The position numbers and the translations under genes were made by a program. 64,000 bases of DNA, from NCBI GenBank assembly GCA_022839625.1, contig JALHJL010000008.1, positions 1 to 64,000 on the forward strand, written 5' to 3'. Positions 9,586 through 17,544 of this stretch are shown here, piece by piece (within the stretch, counting starts at the first letter, position 1; every line of letters begins with the position of its first letter). Below the pieces are notes generated by a model. The model was given only the letters and a program-made list of their open reading frames with translations. It made no database searches and had not been told where the DNA came from. Source of the DNA: Phycisphaerales bacterium. Its GTDB lineage: Bacteria > Planctomycetota > Phycisphaerae > UBA1845 > Fen-1342.

Positions 9586-11520
9586 TCATGCCGGCGCCGT
9601 CCGCGCCGCGGCGGCGCGCGCGGCTTCGAGGAGCTTGGCGATCGCATCCGGCGTCAACGACGCCGAGCCGGTGCTGCGCAGCCGCTCCAGCATACTCGGG
9701 CCGCCGGCGGCGAGCACGCGCCCAAACGCGTCCCAGCCCGGCATGCCGGAATCGAGCGGTTGCGGGCCGCCCAGGTCGAGCCCGGCGGGCCAGCCGCTGT
9801 CCCAACGGCCGCGCCGAGCGTCCAGGCTTCCCAGCACCGTATAGGCCAGAGCGCGGACCCACGCCGGTTGATCCGCGGCCTCGCGCCAGAGCTCGAGTTG
9901 CTGGCGCACCGACTCGTCGCCGCTGTCGGCAATGATGACCAAAGCGGCCGCCAGCGCCGGGTAGTTCGGGCGGCGCTGCCCCGGATGAAGCAGCTCGTGC
10001 ACCCGGGGTGTCGCGCCGAGGCCGCCCGCTTGCCAACGGTCCAACGCACGGCGGGCCTCGGCCCAGCCGCGCCGCATCTCGGCCAGCAGGTCGCGTTCGA
10101 GTAGCCGCGCCGTCGTGATCGCGCGATAAGCAAGGGCCGGCGGCTGCGGATAGGGCCGCTTGACGGCGACCGGGCTGCTCGGACGCGCCCATCGCAGGGC
10201 GAGCACGAGCTGGTCCTCGGTGATGTCGAGCGGGTGTTCACGGACGGCGACGCCGAAGGGCTGGCCGCGCAGCCGGCCGATCGTCCACGCCAGGCGCTGC
10301 TGGTCCGTGGCGTCGCACTCGTTCAGCAGGACGCCCAGGGTGTCGCCGATCGTGCGGCACAGGGTTTTGTACTGCGGCCCGCGCTGCTCGAGGATCAGTC
10401 CGGCGGCAGCCCGGGTCGCCGGGGAGGCGCGGGCGGCGATGGTCTTCATTACGTCGCGAGGCTGGCGCACGTCTTCGGGCTTGAACTGCAGCGAGCTCTC
10501 GGCCGGCCGCACCAGGTCGAAGAGCGCGTCCGCCAGCCGTTCGCCCCGCCGCTGACCAAGCCAGTTCCAGCTTCCCCAGTAGGCCTCCACCAGACGGTCG
10601 TAGATGGTGCTGCCCTCTTCCGCCCCCAGCGCCCGCAGCCCCTCGGCACAGCGTGCGAGGTCTCTCTGGGTCCGATGCAACGCCAGCCGCGTTCCCGGTT
10701 GCTCGTCCAGCCGGCCGGCACGGGCAACGGCATCGAGCAGCAACCGACGCCGAAGCGCCTCGCGCCAGGCCGTCGCCAGCTCATCGGCGGCGCTCGCGTC
10801 ACCCAGCAGGGCCCGCGCGCGCAGCGCGGCGTTCATCATTTCCGGGGGCCGGTCACAGCGCCTGAGTAGTTCGAGCCACTCATCGGTCAGCTCAGGGTAC
10901 GCGCCGCCGTGCCGCGCCAAGAGGTCGATCGCGGCAATCTGATTCCGGCGAAGTTGAGCGTCTTCCGCCGCGGAGCCAAGCGAAGTCGCGAGCGCCGCAG
11001 CGACAGCCGGCGCGGCCCGAAGCTCTACGCCGCCGAGCGCCTGAACCGCCGCCGCGCGTTCCGCGGGCGTTGCGGCACCCAGAAGCCGCTCGGCGAGCTC
11101 GGCGGCGGGCAACTCGGGAGGGACGGCCGGCCGGAACGGCGGAGCGGCCGGCCGCGTGAGAATGACGTAAACCTGGGTGGCCACAAGTGCCAGCAGCGCG
11201 AGCCCGACCACCGCGGAGCCGGCGATCGCCCAGAAGCGCCCGCCCATCAGCCGGAGGCGCCGTCGCCAGGGCAGGCGTCGGCCGGTTTGCAGGTCGGTGT
11301 GGCAGATTGGGCAGTAGGTAACGGCCGGCGCCAGCTCATTCGCACAGCGCGGGCACCTGTGCTGCGGCGGCTGGGAGGGGGCGGGTTCCCGGACCACCCG
11401 CGGTGGGATCGGCACGTTGAACGTCTGCTTGCATGCCGGACACAGCTTCGTCAGGCCCGCAGTCTCGTTGGCGGCCACCAGCACGCGAAGGCAGTGTGGA
11501 CAGCGAATCTTCAACGGCAT
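9586..11520 (-). CDS. Zinc-ribbon membrane protein with helical-repeat region
   Basis: 644 residues. The N-terminus has one zinc ribbon (CPHC at 8-11, CPAC at 28-31) and a second ribbon at about 55-75 (CPRC...CPIC). A single transmembrane helix at about 90-115 follows (WAIAGSAVVGLALLALVA). The long C-terminal part is alpha-helical, Ala/Leu/Arg-rich and resembles degenerate HEAT repeats; no catalytic motif is visible. The ribbon-TM-repeat layout is frequent in planctomycete hypothetical proteins. It is the first gene of a two-gene unit with the rhomboid protease. A scaffold or quality-control role at the membrane would be inference only. Confidence 0.65.
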   Translation of the reverse strand: MPLKIRCPHCLRVLVAANETAGLTKLCPACKQTFNVPIPPRVVREPAPSQPPQHRCPRCANELAPAVTYCPICHTDLQTGRRLPWRRRLRLMGGRFWAIAGSAVVGLALLALVATQVYVILTRPAAPPFRPAVPPELPAAELAERLLGAATPAERAAAVQALGGVELRAAPAVAAALATSLGSAAEDAQLRRNQIAAIDLLARHGGAYPELTDEWLELLRRCDRPPEMMNAALRARALLGDASAADELATAWREALRRRLLLDAVARAGRLDEQPGTRLALHRTQRDLARCAEGLRALGAEEGSTIYDRLVEAYWGSWNWLGQRRGERLADALFDLVRPAESSLQFKPEDVRQPRDVMKTIAARASPATRAAAGLILEQRGPQYKTLCRTIGDTLGVLLNECDATDQQRLAWTIGRLRGQPFGVAVREHPLDITEDQLVLALRWARPSSPVAVKRPYPQPPALAYRAITTARLLERDLLAEMRRGWAEARRALDRWQAGGLGATPRVHELLHPGQRRPNYPALAAALVIIADSGDESVRQQLELWREAADQPAWVRALAYTVLGSLDARRGRWDSGWPAGLDLGGPQPLDSGMPGWDAFGRVLAAGGPSMLERLRSTGSASLTPDAIAKLLEAARAAAARTAPA

Positions 11521-11705
11521 GCGCGGCTCACTTCCGCGGGGCGGTCAGCCGGCCTAGGCGGCCCCGCATAGGTTGTAGTTTGCCGCTGCGGTTGCAGCAA
11601 GAGCGGCCGGCGCGGGCGGGGCTTCGCACCCGTCGGTTGTCCGGCGGCCGGCGATCGGGCAAGCCGGCCGAACGCGGTCCCGTTCGCAACCGTCTGGGTT
11701 CTTGT

Positions 11706-11735
11706 CTGTTAGCGAAAATCGGCGGCGCGTGTCAA
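11706..11735 (-). promoter_or_regulatory. Candidate promoter of the zinc-ribbon/rhomboid unit
   Basis: On the minus strand a perfect TTGACA (11735-11730) is followed after 18 bases by TAACAG (11711-11706). It would give a leader of about 180 bases before the start at 11520. The -10 is weak. Confidence 0.3.
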
Positions 11736-12035
11736 AGCGCTCGTGGCGCCGTCTATATTCGGCTGACTCGTCCTTCTGAGACAAAAAGAGACTTCGGCCT
11801 CCAGAAGGTGTTTGGTCAACGCGGGCTGCGTCCCGCGGCGGCGAACGCCTGCCTGGGGACCGAACGCGGCGAACAAGAGCGGCTTGTTCGCGGGTGATCG
11901 GTCCGCGCGGACAGTCGGAGAGGTCCGGCGGCGCGCGGCAGGGAATCGGTGATCCGGGACATGCCCGGATCGTGTTCGAAGGAGCGCTGGAGCATGGCTA
12001 CATGGTGGACCGAGTTTCATGAAGGAGGTGTGAGA
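11736..12035. other. Intergenic leader region upstream of the DUF7901/dockerin gene
   Basis: No gene is seen here. A TATATT hexamer at 11754-11759 could be a -10 for the rightward secreted gene, without a matching -35. A perfect hairpin GATCCGGG-acatg-CCCGGATC occupies 11951-11971 in the presumed leader. Confidence 0.35.
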
Positions 12036-14414
12036 ATGCGTCACACGCGTCGCGTTGGGTTGGCTTGTCTCGTGCTTGGTGTGCTGGCGGTGGGCGGGGC
12101 CACGCCGGCCCTGGCCATTCAGGCCGGGATCACGTTGCAGATACACCAGGACATCGTGAATCCGGAGTTATGGCCGAACGACTTTCACATCGAGGGGCTG
12201 ATTTGTTCACACGGCGGGACGGTCCCGACCGTCCTTGCCCACATCGACGGGCCGTTCCCGTTCTTCACGTACAACATTTATCCGCTGCCCGGCGGGGAGG
12301 AATGCTGGTATTGGTTCGAGGCCACGTGGTGGGCGCCGCAGGGCATCTACATCCCGTATTGCACGGTGATCCACCTGGGCATCCTGTTCGACGTGGATGA
12401 CGCGAACGTCATCATCGACTTGGTCGGCTGGTGGACCCGGGACGGGATACCCGTCGGAGAAATGGGCCGCAGCTTGCACAACCAGGGTTACGTGCCGCTG
12501 GTTGGGTTCAACGTCGCGGACGTGGGGTCGCCGCAGATCGTCACAATCGCCAATGGCGACGTTCCGATCACGCCGCCGCTGCCGCCGCCGTCACCGCCGC
12601 TGCCGCCCTGGCCGCCGGCGCCGATGGAGCTGTGGGTCGTGCAAATGGACGTCGTGCCGTTCCCGCCGGGGATGCCGCCGAACTTCCACGAGCTGCACGA
12701 GTTTGGCGAGCAGCAATCCTACCCTTGGGTGCCGGTCGTATACGCGGACGGCGCGCCGATCAGCCCGGAACGGCCGTACTTCATGCCCCCGGACAGCTTC
12801 TTCGACATCTTCCTCGACGTGCCGATGCGCAACGGCTTGCGGCCGGAGCAGCCTTTCACGATCGAGCCCGGCGGATTCCTCGTGGCCCGGCAACTGGTCG
12901 GTTTCTACAACAACGCGGGCGAGCAGGAGTTCCGGTGGTTCTGGGAGATTCACGGGGCGCAGCTACCCGAGGCGTGCTGCTTCCCAGACGGGCATTGCGA
13001 GGATCTCGTGCCGTTCACCTGCCTCCAGAAAGGTGGCCTGCCGATGGGGCAAGGCACCTTCTGCGCCGCGACCATCTGCCCCGCGACTGATCTTGGAGCC
13101 TGCTGCTATGGCGACCTGAACGTGCTCTGCGCGATCACCGACCCCGTGACCTGTCAGGATCAGCTCAACGGCGTCTGGAAGGGGCCGGGCACGAATTGCG
13201 ATGACCTGAACGGCAACGGCGTGGCCGACATCTGCGAGGAGCCGCAGGACTTCGGCGCCTGCTGTTACGGTGAGGTCGCGGTCCTGTGCGTGCTGACGGA
13301 CGCGGTCACCTGCCAGCAACTGTACAACGGCGTGTGGATGGGGCCCGGAACGAACTGCGCCGATCTGGATGGCAACGGCATCGCCGACATCTGCGAGGGA
13401 CTGCTGCCGGAGCCCCAGGCCTGCTGCCTGCCGGACGGCATGTGCGTGATGTTGCTGCCGCCCGATTGCCTCAACATGGGCGGCCAGCCGATGGGGCCGT
13501 ACACGCGTTGCCTGGGCGACCTGAACGGCAACGGCATCGACGACATCTGCGAGGCGAAGTGGATTCAAATGCCCGACTTGTCGCCGAACGGCATGGACGT
13601 CGATGCGTCGATCCCGCTGGTCCTGGCGGACGATTTCCTGTGTGTGGAGCGCGGTGCGATCACCGACTTCATCGTCTGGGGTTCGTGGTACCAGGACATG
13701 CTGCCTGGCGACCCGCTGAACGTGCAATTCACGCTGAGCATCCACGAGGACATTCCGCAGGGGCCGGGCGGGTACAGCATGCCGGGGCAGGTGCTGTGGC
13801 TGCACGTGTTCCCGCCGGGCTCGTTCGCGGCGCTGCCGTACGAAGCCGGCCTGCTGGAAGGCTGGTACGACCCCGCCCAGGGCTTCTACCAGTTCCCCGG
13901 CGACACGATCTGCTGGCAGTACTTCTTCCACGTCCCGCCTCAGGTCGCGTTCTGCCAGAAGGGCTCGCCGGACGACCCCAAGGTGTACTGGCTGGACGTG
14001 CAGGCGGAACCGATGGGCGGTCCGGCCGCGACTCGCTTCGGCTGGAAGACCTCGCCGCAACACTGGAATGACAAGGCGGTGTGGGGTATCGGGCCGGAAC
14101 CGTATCCGGGTCCCTGGTTCGAGTTGCGATATCCACCGGCGCACCCGTTGCAGGGGCAGCCGATCGACCTGGCCTTCGCGCTCGGCAGCCAGTCCCTCTG
14201 CTACTGCAAGGGTGACATGAACTGCGACGGCGTCGTTAACTTCGGCGACATCAACCCGTTCGTGTTGTACTTGTCGAACCCGGTGTCCTGGCACGTGATG
14301 TTCCCCGACTGCCCGCCGGAAAACGGGGACATCAACGGCGACGGCCAGGTATCGTTCGCGGACATCAATCCGTTCGTGGCGTTGATGGTCAACTCCCCAA
14401 TCCCGTGCCCGTAG
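12036..14414 (+). CDS. Secreted protein with GACC modules, DUF7901-like domain and dockerin-like C-terminus
   Basis: 792 residues from ATG 12036, which has GGAGG 12 bases upstream; the first residues form a signal peptide (RRVGLACLVLGVLAVGG...ALA). A Pro-rich stretch (PPLPPPSPPLPPWPPAP) lies near residue 175-190. Four Cys-rich ACC modules start at about 312, 353, 407 and 462; the second and third are near-duplicates. Residues about 508-720 resemble DUF7901 (ADDFLC ... WGSWYQD ... WLDVQAEP). The end (about 725-790) carries the paired dockerin-like motif FGDINPFVLYLSN / FADINPFVALM seen also in the protein at 520-3135. No enzyme motif is visible; a surface or cell-wall-associated role is inferred. 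Confidence 0.82.
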   Translation: MRHTRRVGLACLVLGVLAVGGATPALAIQAGITLQIHQDIVNPELWPNDFHIEGLICSHGGTVPTVLAHIDGPFPFFTYNIYPLPGGEECWYWFEATWWAPQGIYIPYCTVIHLGILFDVDDANVIIDLVGWWTRDGIPVGEMGRSLHNQGYVPLVGFNVADVGSPQIVTIANGDVPITPPLPPPSPPLPPWPPAPMELWVVQMDVVPFPPGMPPNFHELHEFGEQQSYPWVPVVYADGAPISPERPYFMPPDSFFDIFLDVPMRNGLRPEQPFTIEPGGFLVARQLVGFYNNAGEQEFRWFWEIHGAQLPEACCFPDGHCEDLVPFTCLQKGGLPMGQGTFCAATICPATDLGACCYGDLNVLCAITDPVTCQDQLNGVWKGPGTNCDDLNGNGVADICEEPQDFGACCYGEVAVLCVLTDAVTCQQLYNGVWMGPGTNCADLDGNGIADICEGLLPEPQACCLPDGMCVMLLPPDCLNMGGQPMGPYTRCLGDLNGNGIDDICEAKWIQMPDLSPNGMDVDASIPLVLADDFLCVERGAITDFIVWGSWYQDMLPGDPLNVQFTLSIHEDIPQGPGGYSMPGQVLWLHVFPPGSFAALPYEAGLLEGWYDPAQGFYQFPGDTICWQYFFHVPPQVAFCQKGSPDDPKVYWLDVQAEPMGGPAATRFGWKTSPQHWNDKAVWGIGPEPYPGPWFELRYPPAHPLQGQPIDLAFALGSQSLCYCKGDMNCDGVVNFGDINPFVLYLSNPVSWHVMFPDCPPENGDINGDGQVSFADINPFVALMVNSPIPCP

Positions 14415-14462
14415 GGAATGGGTTGGATTGAGCGGCTTGCCTGGCTGCTCTGATGATCGGAA

Positions 14463-14500
14463 CGGGCCGGTGGACGACTCCTCCGGCCCGCTTCGCTTTC
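14463..14500 (+). terminator. Candidate terminator of the DUF7901/dockerin gene
   Basis: A perfect 8-bp stem CGGGCCGG / CCGGCCCG with a 12-base loop is followed by the pyrimidine-rich run gcttcgctttc, 50 bases after the stop codon. The T tract is imperfect. Confidence 0.45.
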
Positions 14501-14620
14501 CCCACGTCCGTGAGACGCCCCCGTTTCCGCGACGGTCAGCGTACCTGGCCCGGTTCCGGTTCGTACGTGAGCGTACGCCTCCGACTCATCCCGAGCTTGC
14601 CCGGCGACCGGCACGCCGAG

Positions 14621-14698
14621 CAGTCCGTTGAAAAAGGAGACAGGCACCGCGAGAGACCAACGCAGCACTACCGCGAAGGCCCGCCGGCGCGGAGCCAC
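14621..14698. repeat. 80-bp dispersed repeat, copy A
   Basis: This stretch, from cagtccgttgaa to gcgcggagcca, is about 85% identical by eye to 58161-58238 in the same orientation. Shared blocks include cagtccgttgaa, cgagagacc, ctaccgcgaaggcccg and cggcgcggagcca. Both copies are intergenic. Confidence 0.75.
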
Positions 14699-14718
14699 TC
14701 CACTCTTTCAGCGGACAG

Positions 14719-15126
14719 CTAACCTTGGTGGTTCGTGAAGTCGGTGATCGTGGTGCCGGCGAGGAGCGTCCGGGCATAACCGGCCACGTCGCGACACGTC
14801 TTCTCGAGTCGCTCGCGGGCATACTCCTTGCCGCGGGCCACGTTTCGAAGAAGCAGGTCGCCGTTGATCGGGCCTTCGATGGCTTCCACGATCTCCAGGA
14901 GCGTGATTTCCTTCGCGGGCTTGCGCAGCACGAACCCGCCCGCGGGGCCGCGCTCGCTGCTGAGAATCTGCGCGCGCACGAGCTGCTGGAGGATCTTCAG
15001 CAAATGGCCCGACGGAATGCCGCAGGCTTCGGCGATGTCGCGGCCTTGAATCGGCGTGCCGCGCGAGTTCTCCGCCAGGTGGGTAGTCGCAAACACTGCA
15101 TAGGCTGCTGCCCTTCCAAGTCTCAT
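14719..15126 (-). CDS. Rrf2 family transcriptional regulator lacking the Fe-S cysteine triad
   Basis: 135 residues, the normal Rrf2 length. The winged-helix part (about 1-85) is well conserved: the N-terminal MRLGRAAAYAVFATTHLA, the recognition helix around IPSGHLLKILQQLVRAQIL, the wing SERGPAGGFVLRKPAKEITLLEIVEAIEG. Iron-sulfur Rrf2 proteins such as IscR and NsrR use three closely spaced Cys in the C-terminal third; here only one Cys (EKTCRDV) is present in that region, so a cluster of that type is unlikely. The signal is unknown. The gene is monocistronic, with a strong promoter 215-245 bases upstream and a structured leader between. Confidence 0.85.
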   Translation of the reverse strand: MRLGRAAAYAVFATTHLAENSRGTPIQGRDIAEACGIPSGHLLKILQQLVRAQILSSERGPAGGFVLRKPAKEITLLEIVEAIEGPINGDLLLRNVARGKEYARERLEKTCRDVAGYARTLLAGTTITDFTNHQG

Positions 15127-15337
15127 AGCGCACCTCGAACCGGATAAAGGTTTGGCTCACATGTCTGAAGCGGGGCCGAATCCAAAGGCCCGCCGCCGCG
15201 AACCGGGACCTGTCAGGCTCGTACTACCGGCTGTAGCAGCCGGACTTGCGCACAAGCCCGAGGGGCTTACCCGGTAGCTCCCTCGCGGCACGTTGCTCCC
15301 GCGCCTGCTCACTGCGGGCGCGGGACTTTCATAACTA
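15127..15337 (-). promoter_or_regulatory. Long structured 5' leader of the Rrf2 gene
   Basis: Between the predicted transcription start (about 15337) and the start codon (15126) the leader holds three perfect hairpins: 15298-15324 (stem CCCGCGCC), 15254-15268 (AAGCCC-gag-GGGCTT as written on the plus strand) and 15227-15243 (CCGGCTG-tag-CAGCCGG). In addition CTACCGG at 15224-15230 is complementary to CCGGTAG at 15271-15277. That pairing would enclose the middle hairpin and would compete with the third. The mutually exclusive pairings are what one expects of a riboswitch or attenuator, but I recognise no known class. Confidence 0.45.
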
Positions 15338-15343
15338 TCAGGG

Positions 15344-15372
15344 AGTATAGCGCCCTAAATCGCTTCTGCCAA
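15344..15372 (-). promoter_or_regulatory. Sigma70-type promoter of the Rrf2 gene
   Basis: On the minus strand TTGGCA (15372-15367) is separated by exactly 17 bases from TATACT (15349-15344). Each hexamer matches the consensus at five of six positions. This is the best canonical promoter seen in the window. Confidence 0.6.
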
Positions 15373-15582
15373 GTCTTTCAAAAATGAAACCTCGGCGCGA
15401 CGCTCGCTCGCCGCCACGCGCCGAGGATGGCGCGGATAGCCGGGCAGCGGCGGCGATCAGGTCAGTGGGGGGCCTGGCAGCTCCCGCGCCCCAAACCACC
15501 GAACGCACGAACGCTTTTCCGACTTGGAACCCGCGCGTGGTCTTGACGTATCCCGCTTGTTTGTGCGGCGCCGCAACACGGG

Positions 15583-15588
15583 TATAGT
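15583..15588 (+). promoter_or_regulatory. Candidate -10 box of the CPBP protease gene
   Basis: TATAGT lies 40 bases before the ATG at 15628. The nearest -35-like hexamer (TTGTTT, 15557-15562) is 20 bases away, longer than ideal. The leader contains the hairpin CCGGAC...GTCCGG at 15600-15622. Confidence 0.3.
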
Positions 15589-15627
15589 GCCGTCGTTGAC
15601 CGGACAGCACTTTGTGGTCCGGACGGA

Positions 15628-16374
15628 GTGGCCTGCATGCCCGCACCAACCGTCGAGGAGCCGCGGCCGCACTGGCGCGCCTCGCTCGATCGTCTGGCGA
15701 CCGCCCGTCCGGACATACCGCTCATCGCGCCGTTCATGGTGTACCTGGCCCTCCTGGGCCTCGTCTACGCCGTTCCGCCGGCCTGGCAGCCGGGCGTTAT
15801 TGCGCTGCGCGGCGTGGCATCGCTGGCCGCGGTGTGGGTCTTCCGCCGGCATTTGCCGCCTTGGGGCCGAGCCCATTGGCCGGTGGTGATCGTCGGCGGG
15901 GCGCTGGTGGCCTGGGGCTGGGTGGTCGGACAAGACTTCTTCGACCGGCTGGACCTGGGCGGCCGGCTGCCGCTGATGCCGGGCGAGAAGCTCACCGTCG
16001 ATCCGCGGGCACAACTCGGAGCCGGCTCGGTGTTCTGGAGCACGTGGTGGTTGCGCATGATCGTGGCCTGCACGGCGGTTCCGGTGGTCGAGGAGCTCTT
16101 CTGGCGGGCGTTCCTGCTGCGCGCGCTGATCGACTGGCACAACTTCGAGCGGGTGCCGCTGGGCACGTTCTCGTGGGTTGCGTTCCTCGGCACGTCCGTG
16201 ATTTCCACCATGCAGCATCCCGACAATTGGGGCGTCAGCATCCTGTGCTGGATGGTCTTCAACGCGGTCTTCTACTGGACGCGCAGCATCCTCTGCCTGG
16301 TGCTCCTGCACGCGTACACCAACCTGGTGCTCTACCTGATCGTCCTGCGCGTCGGCGACTGGTCATTCTGGTGA
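15628..16374 (+). CDS. CPBP/CAAX-type intramembrane protease, exosortase-associated subtype
   Basis: 248 residues with about seven membrane helices. The CPBP (Abi) protease motifs are present: EELFWRAFL (the EExxxR motif, about residue 155), STMQHPDNW (second-motif His, about 193) and CLVLLHAYTNL near the C-terminus. The whole length resembles the CAAX prenyl protease-related family found beside exosortase genes (TIGR03008 type), including an early IAPFMVYLALLGLVY helix. No exosortase or PEP-CTERM gene is visible in this window, so that link is from family resemblance only. The stop overlaps the start of the next gene (GTGA), indicating coupled translation with the thioredoxin-like protein. 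Confidence 0.8.
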   Translation: MACMPAPTVEEPRPHWRASLDRLATARPDIPLIAPFMVYLALLGLVYAVPPAWQPGVIALRGVASLAAVWVFRRHLPPWGRAHWPVVIVGGALVAWGWVVGQDFFDRLDLGGRLPLMPGEKLTVDPRAQLGAGSVFWSTWWLRMIVACTAVPVVEELFWRAFLLRALIDWHNFERVPLGTFSWVAFLGTSVISTMQHPDNWGVSILCWMVFNAVFYWTRSILCLVLLHAYTNLVLYLIVLRVGDWSFW

Positions 16375-17486
16375 GGCGACCCCCCGTGCGATCCGAGTCG
16401 ATCCGGGCGAGCGTCAGCGGGCTGTTGCTGGGTCTGGCAGCCGCCTGGCCGGCGTACTCGCAGGCGACCGCCGACGGTCGCGTGTCGGCCAGCGAGGCTG
16501 ACCTATGGCAGCGCATTACGGCGCTCCGTGAGTTGCCGCCGGCGACGACGCTGCTTGATGATTGGTTCGACGTCGCCCGCGAACGCCGCCGCGCGCTGGT
16601 GATGTCCCTGGGCCTGTACCTGACGCTATACCCCGGCGGAGCTCACCGCGATGCCGCCATCCCGCTCGAGTTAGACAGCCTGTTCGAGTTGAGCACCCTG
16701 CAAGGCGACACACTGGTTGCGTTGCAGCGGCGGGCGGCGGAGGTGCTCCGGGCTCCGCCAAGCGAGGCTGTGTTGCATGAGGCCGCTTACTGGGGCACGC
16801 TGATCGAGAGTTGGCAGACGCCGCGCGTGACGAGCGGGCCGACCGCCGCGGACCCGGCACTCGACGCCCGGAGGAGCGAGCTGTACAGAGCATACGTCGA
16901 CCGCTACCCGCGGAGCCGCTTTGCGCCCCGGCTGGCGAGCGCGTTGTTCGAGGCCGCGGCCGCTCGCGATGATCGTGCGACGATGCAGTACGCGCTCGCG
17001 GTCCTACGCGCGCACCATCCAAGGCACGCGACGACGGCGCAGGTCGAAGCGGAGCGACGGCGCGAAACGGCGGTGGGGCAGCCCTATTGGCCGGAATTGC
17101 AGACCATCGCGGGCCGTCCGATCGATCGAGGGCAGCACTTGGGCGCGCCGGTGCTGATCGTGGTCTGGGCCGGGTTCGACCAGGCCAGCCGCGCATGCGT
17201 CCAGGACATCGAGCGCTTTCGGACGGAGCATCCGGAGCTGCGCGTGATCGGCGTCAGCCTCGATGATGACGCGGCGCAGACGGCCGACGCCGGCCGGGTG
17301 CTGGGGCTCGATTGGCCGCAGTGTAACGACGGGTTGGGCTGGGGCGGTACGTTTGTACGGAGCTGGGCCATCGGGCGAATCCCGTACGTGCTCGCGATCG
17401 ATCGTGCCGGCCGGCTGATCGGGCTGGCCGCGGCGGAGGACTGGCGAAGCCTGGCGCACCAGGCGATCAACAGCGCGGCGAATTGA
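16371..17486 (+). CDS. Secreted protein with C-terminal thioredoxin-like domain
   Basis: 371 residues if translation starts at GTG 16371, which overlaps the upstream stop; GTG 16386 is the alternative. A signal peptide (SVSGLLLGLAAAWPAYSQ) is followed by a helical region with few landmarks. Residues about 230-365 form a TlpA/AhpC-like thioredoxin fold: APVLIVVWAGFDQASRAC, then LRVIGVSLDDDA, then the cis-Pro segment RIPYVLAIDRAGRLIG. The usual CxxC is reduced to SxxC (SRAC), so classical disulfide reduction is unlikely; a peroxidase-like or structural role is possible. It is paired with the CPBP protease. Confidence 0.7.
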   Translation: MRRPPVRSESIRASVSGLLLGLAAAWPAYSQATADGRVSASEADLWQRITALRELPPATTLLDDWFDVARERRRALVMSLGLYLTLYPGGAHRDAAIPLELDSLFELSTLQGDTLVALQRRAAEVLRAPPSEAVLHEAAYWGTLIESWQTPRVTSGPTAADPALDARRSELYRAYVDRYPRSRFAPRLASALFEAAAARDDRATMQYALAVLRAHHPRHATTAQVEAERRRETAVGQPYWPELQTIAGRPIDRGQHLGAPVLIVVWAGFDQASRACVQDIERFRTEHPELRVIGVSLDDDAAQTADAGRVLGLDWPQCNDGLGWGGTFVRSWAIGRIPYVLAIDRAGRLIGLAAAEDWRSLAHQAINSAAN

Positions 17487-17544
17487 CACCCCGTGTCTCG
17501 CCGGTTACACAGCGGGGAAGTAGGTTCGTATACGGAGGCAGATT

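Noticed and set aside
14201..14698. Minus-strand frame running through dispersed repeat copy A
   Set aside because: It is antisense to the end of the secreted protein and its start falls within the repeat; no ribosome-binding site.
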